DNA of 5,944 nt, from positions 1 through 5,944 of the forward strand of contig CALGAR010000073.1 in assembly GCA_937959285.1 (NCBI GenBank). The letters run 5' to 3'. Within the stretch, counting starts at the first letter, position 1, and every line of letters begins with the position of its first letter. A model generated the notes under the pieces. It did no database searches. It saw only the letters and a program-made list of their open reading frames with translations, and was not told the origin of the DNA. Source of the stretch: an uncultured Bryobacterales bacterium. Its GTDB lineage: Bacteria; Acidobacteriota; Terriglobia; Bryobacterales; Bryobacteraceae. Shown here in pieces: positions 1-5,944 of this stretch. The translations under genes and the position numbers were made by a program.

Positions 1-1767
1 TACCTGAGAGAGTTCTCTCTGCGTTACGGCACTCCGACGTGGCGGTTCGAAATCGATAACTTCGTTCTCGAAAAGAAGATCCTCCTGATTCACCAGCAAA
101 ACACGGTGCACGTTACTTACGATTTGCTGGAAGGCGCACGGGAAGTGAAGTTGACGCTTCTCCCTGTCTTCCAGTTCCGGCCGCATGAAGACCCTGTCGC
201 AAGCGCTCCAGCGCTCGACTACACCATCATGGTGACGGGCCAGCGTTATGAGTTCATCGCCTGTCCCGAATATCCAAGCTTGAAGATGCGGGTCGCTGGG
301 GAGGGCGGCACTTTTACTGTAGATCGCAAACACATCCAGCATGTCATGTACCGCATCGAGGAGAGCCGCGGCTATAGGAGTCTGGGCGATCTTTGGAGCC
401 CCGGATATTTTCAGGTAACGGTGAGCGTGGGACGCCCCGCAACCATCATCGGCTCGACGGAATCATGGGAAATCATCGATGCGATGACTCCGGAGCAGGC
501 GATTGCAGCAGAGCGCCGGCGCAGGGAAATGCTTTTTCGACACGCGCCCGCTCATGTGCAAGAGGGGCTGGGAGGAGAGCTTGTCCTGGCTGCGGATCAG
601 TTTCTGATCACGCCCGCCGGCCGTCTTCAGGACGCAGCCAGAGCCCGGGCTGCCGGAGACGAAGTCCGAACCGTCATCGCGGGGTATCACTGGTTTACAG
701 ATTGGGGCCGGGATACCATGATCAGCCTCGAAGGCTTGACGCTCACAACGGGTCGGCACGACGAAGCCGGCTGGATTCTTCGCACGTTCTCGCAGTACGT
801 CAAAGACGGACTCATTCCGAACCTGTTTCCGGAAGGCAAACGAGAAGGTCTCTACCACACAGCGGACGCGACACTCTGGTACTTCCACGCCATCCATCGA
901 TATCTGGAGGTGACAAAGGATCGCTCCACGCTCCGGCTGCTTCTTCCGAAATTGGAGGACATCATCGCTCACCATCTGAGGGGCACCCGGTTTGGCATCC
1001 GCGCAGATCCCGATGACTGCCTTTTGACGCAGGGGGCGCCTGGCTATGCCCTCACCTGGATGGACGCCAAGGTGGAGGATTGGGTCGTAACGCCGCGCCG
1101 CGGGAAAGCCGTCGAGATCAATGCCCTCTGGTACAACGCGCTTTGTCTGCTGTCCACCTGGGTGAGCGAAGAGAAGGGCGAACACGCGGCGCGCGAGATA
1201 CGGGAGTGCGCACAGAGGGCGTATGAATCCTTCAACAGGCGCTTCTGGTATGAAAAGGGCGGCTACCTTTACGACGTCGTCGACGGCGAGTTCGGCGACG
1301 ACGATTCCCTGCGCCCCAACCAGATCTTCGCCATATCCCTCCCCAACCCCGTCCTCAAGCGGGAACACTGGGAGCCGGTGATGGAGACAGTAACGAAGCA
1401 CCTGCTGACGCCGGTCGGTCTGCGGACGCTCGCGCCAAATCATCCGGACTATAAGCCGATCTACTTTGGCGATCTTCGCGCTCGGGATGCCGCTTATCAT
1501 CAAGGCACCGTTTGGGCGTGGCTGATTGGGCCCTACATCGATTGCTTCCTCAAGCTGCATCCCGACAAGAAAGCGGAGGCGCGGGAACTGCTGTCCGGTT
1601 TCGGCAATGACCTGAATGAAGCAGGAGTTGGGACGATCGGCGAGATTTTCGACGCCGAGGAGCCTTTCCTTCCGCGCGGCTGCATCGCTCAGGCCTGGAG
1701 TGTCGCCGAAGTGCTTCGATCGTGGGCAAACACAGCCCCTGCGCCCCACAAGGCGTTGCTCCGGTAA
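1..1767 (+). CDS. Glycogen debranching enzyme (amylo-alpha-1,6-glucosidase), 5'-truncated by window edge
   Basis: Cytoplasmic enzyme expected to hydrolyse alpha-1,6 branch glucose in glycogen. The frame is open from base 1 with no stop before TAA at 1765-1767, giving 588 visible residues. The GTG at 106 is internal, because the 35 codons before it continue the N-terminal domain pattern (an INTV-like 'NTVHVTYDLLEG' stretch typical of GDE_N). Visible residues 1 to about 165 form the beta-rich N-terminal domain; about 190 to 588 form the C-terminal (alpha/alpha)6 glucosidase domain (GDE_C, GH133-like). Landmarks are GYHWFTDWGRD at 228-238, TWMD at 352-355, RPNQ at 438-441, YHQGTVW at 499-505 and GEIFD at 547-551. 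By analogy with eukaryotic debranching enzymes, D355 and E548 are the likely acid/base pair; this is inference. The C-terminus looks complete and roughly 60-100 N-terminal residues are probably missing to the left. I see no frameshift. Family call is firm; exact substrate is not. Confidence 0.93.
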   Translation, partial: YLREFSLRYGTPTWRFEIDNFVLEKKILLIHQQNTVHVTYDLLEGAREVKLTLLPVFQFRPHEDPVASAPALDYTIMVTGQRYEFIACPEYPSLKMRVAGEGGTFTVDRKHIQHVMYRIEESRGYRSLGDLWSPGYFQVTVSVGRPATIIGSTESWEIIDAMTPEQAIAAERRRREMLFRHAPAHVQEGLGGELVLAADQFLITPAGRLQDAARARAAGDEVRTVIAGYHWFTDWGRDTMISLEGLTLTTGRHDEAGWILRTFSQYVKDGLIPNLFPEGKREGLYHTADATLWYFHAIHRYLEVTKDRSTLRLLLPKLEDIIAHHLRGTRFGIRADPDDCLLTQGAPGYALTWMDAKVEDWVVTPRRGKAVEINALWYNALCLLSTWVSEEKGEHAAREIRECAQRAYESFNRRFWYEKGGYLYDVVDGEFGDDDSLRPNQIFAISLPNPVLKREHWEPVMETVTKHLLTPVGLRTLAPNHPDYKPIYFGDLRARDAAYHQGTVWAWLIGPYIDCFLKLHPDKKAEARELLSGFGNDLNEAGVGTIGEIFDAEEPFLPRGCIAQAWSVAEVLRSWANTAPAPHKALLR

Positions 1768-1811
1768 AGCCGCAAGCTGCGCGTTAACGGACGATTCTCA
1801 TGGTGATCGGG

Positions 1812-1817
1812 TATACT
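1812..1817 (+). promoter_or_regulatory. Candidate -10 box (TATACT) for the 43-aa ORF
   Basis: TATACT matches the sigma-70 consensus TATAAT at five of six positions and ends 10 nt before the ATG at 1828. Transcription would then start near 1824-1825, leaving almost no leader. No good -35 hexamer lies at 16-18 nt spacing; the nearest TTAACG (1784-1789) is 22 nt away. It could be chance. Confidence 0.35.
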
Positions 1818-1827
1818 GGTCTCTTCC

Positions 1828-1959
1828 ATGGACGCAGTACTCATCTGCCTACTGGTGCTCCTAGGCGCCACGATCGCTAATCTTGTCGACACTGTTTTCA
1901 GCCTGACGCCCCGCTTGGCGGAGTGGCTGAAGAAGATGTTCGAACCGGAAGCGCTTTAG
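1828..1959 (+). CDS. Possible small single-span membrane protein, 43 aa
   Basis: An ATG at 1828 opens 43 codons ending in TAG at 1957-1959. I do not recognise the protein. Residues 3-20 are strongly hydrophobic (LICLLVLLGATIANLV core) and would form one membrane helix. Residues 28-38 (PRLAEWLKKMF) look like a short amphipathic, positively charged helix, followed by an acidic tail. Third codon positions are about 70 % G or C, like the neighbouring genes, which favours real coding. There is no Shine-Dalgarno motif before the ATG, but a TATACT box sits 10 nt upstream, so a leaderless mRNA is possible. It lies 60 nt after the debranching enzyme on the same strand and ends 15 nt before the convergent deacetylase stop. 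It could also be a chance ORF in an intergenic gap; no homology evidence was available. Confidence 0.45.
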   Translation: MDAVLICLLVLLGATIANLVDTVFSLTPRLAEWLKKMFEPEAL

Positions 1960-1974
1960 GCAGTAGCCCGACAG

Positions 1975-2796
1975 CTAGCACAGCTCCCGGTAGGAGGCGA
2001 GCCGGACGCCTGCCGCCGCGAGAGCTTCCCGTACCTCTGGCGCGACGAGGGCATTGTGTTCGTGCTCGCGGCTCTCTTTCAACCTCGTCCTCGCAGCGCG
2101 CAGATCATCGCGGCAGAACCCCGGATGGCACATGAATTCCGTCGACCCGTGCGGAAGGTTACGGATGAGGTGTACCAGATCGCGGGCGTGAAACCGTCCT
2201 GTCAACTGAAAACCGGCGAAATGGTCCGTCGTGCGGCAGCCGTGATTTTCGAGCACGCGGTGGAACCGGCGGCGGAGAAAGCCGAGGCACCGGCTGGTAG
2301 CGCGCTTGGACCACGGCACCTCGTGAGGCGCCGTATCGAGGGGAAAATCGAACGGGCGGCGCACCCACGGAATTCGAAACTCCCGTGACAGGCGGGCCAC
2401 CGCTTCGAGCACCGGGGGCAGCAGGTGCGTGTGCTTGTGCGTGTCGAGGTGCGATGGCGTAAGGCCGGCCGCGAGGATGCGCTCCACCTGGAGGCGCAAT
2501 TCCACGTAGGGCTCGAGGCGTCCGAGCGCAAGCTCACGGAGCAGATTACCGACTGTCGGCGGTAAGAGACGTCCGCTGGCGAGGGAGACACCGCCGACCA
2601 GAACCAGATGGCAGCCGATATCAAGCCCGGGATTTTCCTTCGCTAAGGCAACGGCGTCGTCGAAGGCGTCGCCGTTAGCCATGAGAGTGGTGGCTGTCAG
2701 AATGCCCTTGCGGTGCGCGGACACAATTCCGGCGTTGACATCACGCGTGAAGCCGAAATCGTCCGCGTTGACGACAAGGACCCGAGTCGCGCTCAA
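1975..2796 (-). CDS. ChbG/HpnK (YdjC) family carbohydrate deacetylase
   Basis: Predicted metal-dependent deacetylase of the YdjC fold, 273 aa. ChbG removes an acetyl group from chito-oligosaccharides, and HpnK is a family member found in hopanoid loci. The family pattern is clear: VNADDFG at 9-15, GCHLVLV at 61-67, SHLDTHKHTHL at 115-125 and FMCHPG at 221-226. By family analogy the metal ligands are D13, H63 and H124; this is inference. No signal peptide or membrane span is visible, so it is probably cytoplasmic. The start is TTG at 2796-2794: it places NADDF at the usual distance from the N-terminus and no other start codon lies immediately upstream in frame. That TTG overlaps the mlaD stop as TTGA, so translation is probably coupled to mlaD. 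The HLVLV...LLPP stretch resembles HpnK more than ChbG from memory, but the true substrate cannot be read from sequence. Confidence 0.88.
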   Translation of the reverse strand: MSATRVLVVNADDFGFTRDVNAGIVSAHRKGILTATTLMANGDAFDDAVALAKENPGLDIGCHLVLVGGVSLASGRLLPPTVGNLLRELALGRLEPYVELRLQVERILAAGLTPSHLDTHKHTHLLPPVLEAVARLSREFRIPWVRRPFDFPLDTAPHEVPWSKRATSRCLGFLRRRFHRVLENHGCRTTDHFAGFQLTGRFHARDLVHLIRNLPHGSTEFMCHPGFCRDDLRAARTRLKESREHEHNALVAPEVREALAAAGVRLASYRELC

Positions 2797-3866
2797 AACA
2801 AACTTACCCGAATTCGCAGAAACTTCTTTGGGTTTGCCCGGAAGTCCTTGAGCAGCGAGGTCAACTCCTGACTCGTGGCGTTTACGGAGTCATAGAGAGA
2901 GGGATTCACAAGAAGCTGTCCGAGCGTGCCCTGCCCCGAGTTCAGCACCGTAATCGTTTTGTCGACCCGCCCCAGGACTGCTCCGAGTTGCGTATAGAGC
3001 TCGTCGCTGGCGATGAGCTTGCCGGCGGTGCCCTTCCCGCTGTTCAAGTTGGCCAGCAATTGCCGCAGCTCCGCCGTTGTCTTGTTGAGCTCGTTGTAGA
3101 GAGTCGGATCCTTGAGAAACTTTCCTGCGGTGCCCTGTCCATCGCGAAGGTCGAGCGCGATGGCGTCAAGGTCGGCTACGGCCTTGCGAATGTCGTTGTA
3201 GAGCGCGTCGTCGTAGAAGAGCTTGCCGGCCGTCCCGGTTCCTGAAGTGATAGCCCCCGTAATCTTCTGCGCGTCGCCCAGGATGCCAACCAGCCGGTTG
3301 TAGAGCGTCTCATCCACCAGCAGTTTGCCGATGCTTCCGCGGCCGGCCTCCACGGTCGCCACAATCGCATCAATGCGGGCCAGCGTCTGGCGCATCGATT
3401 CCAGGATGGGCTGCGCAGACTGTACGATCTCGAGGAAGTCCTGGTCGTCCCTGGCGCGAAGCGTGGCGCCGGCCCTGACGGTCTCCGGCGACGTTCCCTG
3501 CCGGATGTTCAGGTACTTCGTGCCGAGCACGTTTTCGGCGCCGATCGTAACGAGCGAATCGACCGGGATATGGCGGAGCTCCTTCTCCTTCACGCGAAGC
3601 TCAAACCGCACCGCTCTACCCGGCTCACGCTCCCCCGTCAATGTGATCTTCTCGACGGAGCCAATCAAGATTCCGTTGAGGCGGACGGCAGAGCCTTCCG
3701 TCATCGCCGCCGAGTCTTCCATGTATGTGTACAGGGAAGCTTCGCGCGCAAATATATCCTTGTTGCCCGTGAGCAGAAAGATGAGAATCCCCAGAAGCAA
3801 GAGAGAGGCTCCGGCGAGAACTCCCACTTTCAATTGCGCCCACGATACTCTTCGAGAAGTAGGCAT
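2793..3866 (-). CDS. mlaD: MlaD-type MCE protein with five C-terminal 34-residue repeats
   Basis: Inner-membrane anchored, periplasmic lipid-binding subunit of an Mla-type ABC transporter, 357 aa. MCE domains form hexameric rings through which lipids pass between the membranes. Residues about 13-33 are one N-terminal membrane helix with no lipobox cysteine, so a signal anchor rather than a lipoprotein. Residues about 46-123 are the MCE domain, including VRLNGILIGSV at 61-71 and ENVLGTKYLNI at 111-121. From residue 175 five repeats of a G-x-G-T-x-G-K-L/F motif followed by a LY pair recur exactly every 34 residues to about 344. The C-terminal NPKKFL (345-350) recalls the end of many long MCE proteins. 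It is longer than E. coli MlaD (about 183 aa) because of the repeats. ATG at 3866 has GAGG 11 nt upstream and follows the mlaF stop by 5 nt. The TGA stop overlaps the next gene's TTG. Confidence 0.93.
   Translation of the reverse strand: MPTSRRVSWAQLKVGVLAGASLLLLGILIFLLTGNKDIFAREASLYTYMEDSAAMTEGSAVRLNGILIGSVEKITLTGEREPGRAVRFELRVKEKELRHIPVDSLVTIGAENVLGTKYLNIRQGTSPETVRAGATLRARDDQDFLEIVQSAQPILESMRQTLARIDAIVATVEAGRGSIGKLLVDETLYNRLVGILGDAQKITGAITSGTGTAGKLFYDDALYNDIRKAVADLDAIALDLRDGQGTAGKFLKDPTLYNELNKTTAELRQLLANLNSGKGTAGKLIASDELYTQLGAVLGRVDKTITVLNSGQGTLGQLLVNPSLYDSVNATSQELTSLLKDFRANPKKFLRIRVSLF
2835..3344 (-). repeat. Five tandem 102-bp (34-aa) coding repeats within mlaD
   Basis: The motif G-x-G-[ST]-x-G-[KQ]-[LF] begins at mlaD residues 175, 209, 243, 277 and 311, so the spacing is 34 residues every time with no insertions or gaps. 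A conserved LY pair follows about 13 residues later in each unit (188-189, 222-223, 256-257, 290-291, 324-325). The units have diverged at DNA level, so they are old protein repeats and not recent tandem duplications. Each unit probably folds as a glycine-rich turn plus a helix; this is inference. Confidence 0.9.
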
Positions 3867-3871
3867 AAATG

Positions 3872-4693
3872 TCAGCGCCTCACAAACTTTGAAACATACG
3901 GGTCGGTGGACGCTTCCAGTTCCTCTTGAACGCCCTCGAAGACCAATCGTCCCTCTTGAAGAACCATGAACTTCGTCCGAAGGTCAGCACGGCTCCCGTT
4001 CCGGCTCGCAGGCTCAATCTCGCCGGCTTGAGGATTGTAGCGAAAATTGGCCAGCAATTGCCCGTCCTGATACCGGTGCGTCACCATGACCGTTGCCGCA
4101 TTCCTGATGTCGCGTTCCTTGATGAGGAGCCCCATGATGGTATAAGCCGTGATCGGGTCGAGACCTGCCGTCGGCGAGTCATACAAAACGACATCGGGCG
4201 CCGTCACCACTGCCCTTGCGATTCCAACCCGGCGCCGCATACCGCCCGACAGCTCACTTGGAAACTTGTCCAGAGTGTGTTCAAGCTCGACGAACCGAAG
4301 CGCCTCAACGACCTGTTCGCGTAAGTCGCTATCGACGGCTTTCCTGGCCTGCTGGTTTCGAAGGGGATAAGCAACATTCTCCTCTACCGTCAAAGAGTCG
4401 AATAAGCCGACCTCCTGGAAAAGGATTCCAACGCGACTGCGGAGTTCGTACAGCTCCCTTTCCTCCATTTTCGAGATGTCGTGCCCGAGAAGTTCAACGC
4501 GCCCCGAATCCGGCCGAATCAAACCTACAGCCGTCTTGAGCAACGTCGTCTTTCCGCTACCGGCCGTCCCAAGCACTACCCGCGACTCGCCGCGCTCCAG
4601 CACAAAGGACACCTTGTCCAGCGCCAGAACATCATCAAAGACAACCGAGACATCTTCAAATCGCAGGACTGTATTATCGCTCCCCTCAGCCAT
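3872..4693 (-). CDS. mlaF: MlaF-type ABC transporter ATPase with altered Walker B
   Basis: ATP-binding subunit that should drive the MlaE/MlaD lipid transporter from the cytoplasmic side, 273 aa. Visible motifs are Walker A GTAGSGKT at 42-49, Q-loop Q93 (LFQEVGLF), signature LSGGMRRRVGIARA at 148-161, Walker B VVLYDS at 168-173, D-loop AGLD at 176-179 and H-loop H206 (VTHRYQDG). The residue after the Walker B aspartate, normally the catalytic glutamate, is serine (S173, codon TCG at 4177-4175). Residues about 211-240 form an extra stretch between the H-loop and the usual 'vLqeGrlvfeG' strand (244-254), longer than in typical ABC ATPases. The start is ATG at 4693, 6 nt after the mlaE stop, with only a weak GTGAG before it. 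The neighbours mlaE and mlaD fix the role; whether hydrolysis is normal is open. Confidence 0.93.
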   Translation of the reverse strand: MAEGSDNTVLRFEDVSVVFDDVLALDKVSFVLERGESRVVLGTAGSGKTTLLKTAVGLIRPDSGRVELLGHDISKMEERELYELRSRVGILFQEVGLFDSLTVEENVAYPLRNQQARKAVDSDLREQVVEALRFVELEHTLDKFPSELSGGMRRRVGIARAVVTAPDVVLYDSPTAGLDPITAYTIMGLLIKERDIRNAATVMVTHRYQDGQLLANFRYNPQAGEIEPASRNGSRADLRTKFMVLQEGRLVFEGVQEELEASTDPYVSKFVRR

Positions 4694-4699
4694 CCAGTC

Positions 4700-5458
4700 T
4701 CACAAGTTCACGAAAATTCGCGTCACCATAAGATTTGTGACAAAGATCCAGATGGAGGCAACAACCACAGCCTGCGTTGTGGCCCGTCCGACACCCTGCG
4801 TTCCGCCGGTAGTCCTCAAGCCGTAGTAACAGCCGACGAGCGCAATGATGATCGCGAACAGAAATGGCTTCAGGAGACCTTGCGTAATATCGTTGTATTC
4901 GAGGGAGCGGTAAGCGCTGTTCCAATACTGCGCCCGCGTCGTCAGGGACAACACGGGAACGGCCATCAGATACCCGCCCACCATCCCGACAAAGTCGGCA
5001 ATGATGGTCAGCAGGGGGAGCGTGAACGCTGTAGCCGTGAGCCGGGGTTTGACAAGCTTCTGCACGGGATCCGTTCCAAGAGCCCGCATTGCGTCGATCT
5101 GCTCCGTCACTTTCATCGATCCCAGCTCACTGGCGATGCCCGAACCCACACGGCCGGCGACCAGGAGAGAAGTCAATACGGGACCGAGCTCACGGACCAG
5201 CGTGATGGCCACAATTTGACCCACCTGTCCGGTGGCTCCATACTGCGCCAGCGCGCGCGACATTTGCAGCGCCATGACCGCCCCACTGAAAAATCCCACC
5301 AGAAGAACGATCGGAACGCTGCCGACTCCGATCATGTCCATCTGGAGAGAGATATCATCGCGATAGTGCGGCCTGCGCGGCAAAGTCCGCAGCGTGCGTC
5401 CGGCAAGAAGGAAGAAGTCCTGAAACGTCTGAATGGGCGGCTTGAGGAAATCGAGCAA
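4700..5458 (-). CDS. mlaE: MlaE-type ABC transporter permease
   Basis: Inner-membrane permease of the Mla lipid transporter, 252 aa, the usual MlaE length (about 250-260). Membrane segments appear at about 46-66, 80-103, 144-170, 197-213 and 229-249, after an N-terminal helix near 8-25. Family hallmarks are RELGPVLTSLLVAGRVGSGI at 89-108, ELGSMKVTEQIDAMRALGTDP at 111-131 with a following KPR, and GGTQGVGRATTQAVV at 218-232. The start is TTG at 5458: the frame has a stop (TAG at 5488-5486) 9 codons upstream and no ATG or GTG between, and GAGG lies about 10 nt before the TTG. This is the first gene of the operon; mlaF follows after 6 nt. No separate mlaB (STAS) or mlaC gene is present in the window, so those partners must lie elsewhere or be absent. 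Confidence 0.94.
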   Translation of the reverse strand: MLDFLKPPIQTFQDFFLLAGRTLRTLPRRPHYRDDISLQMDMIGVGSVPIVLLVGFFSGAVMALQMSRALAQYGATGQVGQIVAITLVRELGPVLTSLLVAGRVGSGIASELGSMKVTEQIDAMRALGTDPVQKLVKPRLTATAFTLPLLTIIADFVGMVGGYLMAVPVLSLTTRAQYWNSAYRSLEYNDITQGLLKPFLFAIIIALVGCYYGLRTTGGTQGVGRATTQAVVVASIWIFVTNLMVTRIFVNL

Positions 5459-5540
5459 CCGTACGATGCCTCGCTTACCACGATGCTACCATACATGCTT
5501 CCAATAAAATGATTCGGCCCAAAACAGTAGGTCCATTGAG
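5459..5540. promoter_or_regulatory. Divergent intergenic region between mlaE and the S58 peptidase
   Basis: These 82 bases must hold the start signals for both the leftward Mla operon and the rightward peptidase. For the peptidase, TAAAAT at 5505-5510 matches the -10 consensus at five of six positions and AGG at 5529-5531 is a plausible ribosome site 9 nt before the ATG. For mlaE, TATGGT (minus strand, 5493-5488) is a weaker -10 candidate 30 nt before the TTG. No convincing -35 boxes were found. A direct repeat ATGCT occurs at 5483-5487 and 5495-5499, 12 bp apart, overlapping the mlaE candidate box. Confidence 0.4.
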
Positions 5541-5944
5541 ATGAAGGGTTTAACCGATATCGAGGGCATACGCGTCGGACATGCCTCCAACTACGAGGCG
5601 CTGACAGGCTGCACGGTGATCCTCTGTGAGCAGGGAGCGGTGGCAGGCGTGGACGTGCGAGGGTCGGCGTCGGGCACGGAAGAGCTGGAGGTGCTGAATC
5701 CGATGCACCTGACGGAACGCATACATGCGGTGGTGCTTGCAGGAGGCAGCGCTTTCGGGCTCGAGGCAGCATCCGGCGTGCGCCGCTTCCTGGAAGCCAA
5801 AGGCGTGGGATTCAATACTGGCATCACGCGCGTTCCACTGGTTGCCGCAGCAATCCTCTATGACCTCGGTATCGGGAAGTGGAATGTCCGTCCGACGCGC
5901 GAGATGGGAGAGGCGGCGGCCGCGGCAGCCAGCGATGGTCCGGT
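5541..5944 (+). CDS. Peptidase family S58 (DmpA / L-aminopeptidase-D-esterase type), 3'-truncated by window edge
   Basis: The ATG at 5541 opens a frame that stays open to the window edge (134 full codons). The protein fits the S58/P1 family, which removes N-terminal residues from peptides, amides or esters and matures by self-cleavage. Motifs are LTDIEGIRVGHA at 4-15, TGCTVIL at 22-28, VDVRGSASGTEE at 37-48, LAGGSAFGLEAASGV at 66-80, and VPLVAAAILYDLGIG at 98-112. These are the standard N-terminal (alpha subunit) landmarks of the family. The nucleophile serine at the self-cleavage site lies in the later part of such proteins and is outside the window, so activity cannot be judged. There is no signal peptide, so it is likely cytoplasmic. 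AGG sits 9 nt before the start. It is transcribed away from the Mla operon. Family call is firm; substrate is unknown. Confidence 0.9.
   Translation, partial: MKGLTDIEGIRVGHASNYEALTGCTVILCEQGAVAGVDVRGSASGTEELEVLNPMHLTERIHAVVLAGGSAFGLEAASGVRRFLEAKGVGFNTGITRVPLVAAAILYDLGIGKWNVRPTREMGEAAAAAASDGP

Noticed and set aside
106..108. GTG as the start of the debranching enzyme
   Set aside because: The frame is open from base 1 and the preceding 35 residues continue the expected N-terminal domain, so the true start is outside the window.
463..1749. Long minus-strand ORF (428 codons) opposite the debranching enzyme
   Set aside because: The plus strand encodes a clear debranching enzyme with all motifs in order. 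The minus-strand translation shows no family motifs and is rich in Arg, Pro and Cys, typical of an antisense shadow in GC-rich DNA.
1771..1781. Small hairpin CGCA-AGC-TGCG after the debranching enzyme stop as a terminator
   Set aside because: The stem is only 4 bp and no T-tract follows, so it does not meet the pattern of an intrinsic terminator.
3325..3969. Plus-strand ORF (214 codons) opposite mlaD
   Set aside because: It crosses the mlaD/mlaF junction antisense to well-supported genes; composition is Ser/Arg/Pro-rich with no motif.
4481..5512. Long plus-strand ORF (343 codons) opposite mlaE and the start of mlaF
   Set aside because: It spans two genes that are certain on the other strand, has a low-complexity His/Arg/Gln-rich translation, and shows no recognisable domain.
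5332..5772. Minus-strand ORF (146 codons) covering the divergent intergenic region
   Set aside because: It overlaps both mlaE in another frame and the S58 peptidase antisense. The S58 motifs on the plus strand are clear, and this translation is Pro/Ser/Arg-rich without a family match.

Overview
The window is gene-dense bacterial DNA of moderately high GC (roughly 58-60 % by eye) with five protein families I recognise plus one very small ORF. Nothing looks like phage, transposon or CRISPR. The gene content points to a Gram-negative (diderm) bacterium: an Mla/MCE phospholipid-transport cassette, a bacterial-type glycogen debranching enzyme, a ChbG/HpnK-type deacetylase and a family S58 aminopeptidase. 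The mix and codon style recall soil Acidobacteriota, but that is an impression from memory, not something the sequence proves.

Layout, left to right. Bases 1-1767 (+) hold the 3' part of a glycogen debranching enzyme whose start lies outside the window. Bases 1828-1959 (+) hold a 43-codon ORF for a possible single-span membrane peptide, with a TATACT box just in front of it. Bases 5458 down to 1975 (-) form a tightly packed four-gene operon, in transcription order mlaE, mlaF, mlaD and a ChbG/HpnK-family deacetylase. The gaps are 6 nt and 5 nt, followed by a 4-nt TTGA stop/start overlap. Bases 5459-5540 are a divergent intergenic region. From 5541 (+) the 5' part of an S58 (DmpA-type) peptidase runs off the right edge.

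How the genes work together. MlaE (permease), MlaF (ATPase) and MlaD (membrane-anchored MCE protein) should form an inner-membrane ABC complex that moves lipids between the inner and outer membrane. The deacetylase is translationally coupled to mlaD, so it may act on an envelope carbohydrate or lipid-linked sugar; that is inference. The debranching enzyme belongs to glycogen breakdown and the peptidase to peptide or amide turnover. Neither has an evident link to the Mla operon apart from position.

Most of the window is ordinary. Points worth a second look are a serine in place of the catalytic Walker B glutamate in MlaF, an extra segment after the MlaF H-loop, five C-terminal repeats with an exact 34-residue period in MlaD, the coupling of a deacetylase to the Mla operon, and the possibly leaderless 43-aa ORF. 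I see no clear evidence of a wholly new system.
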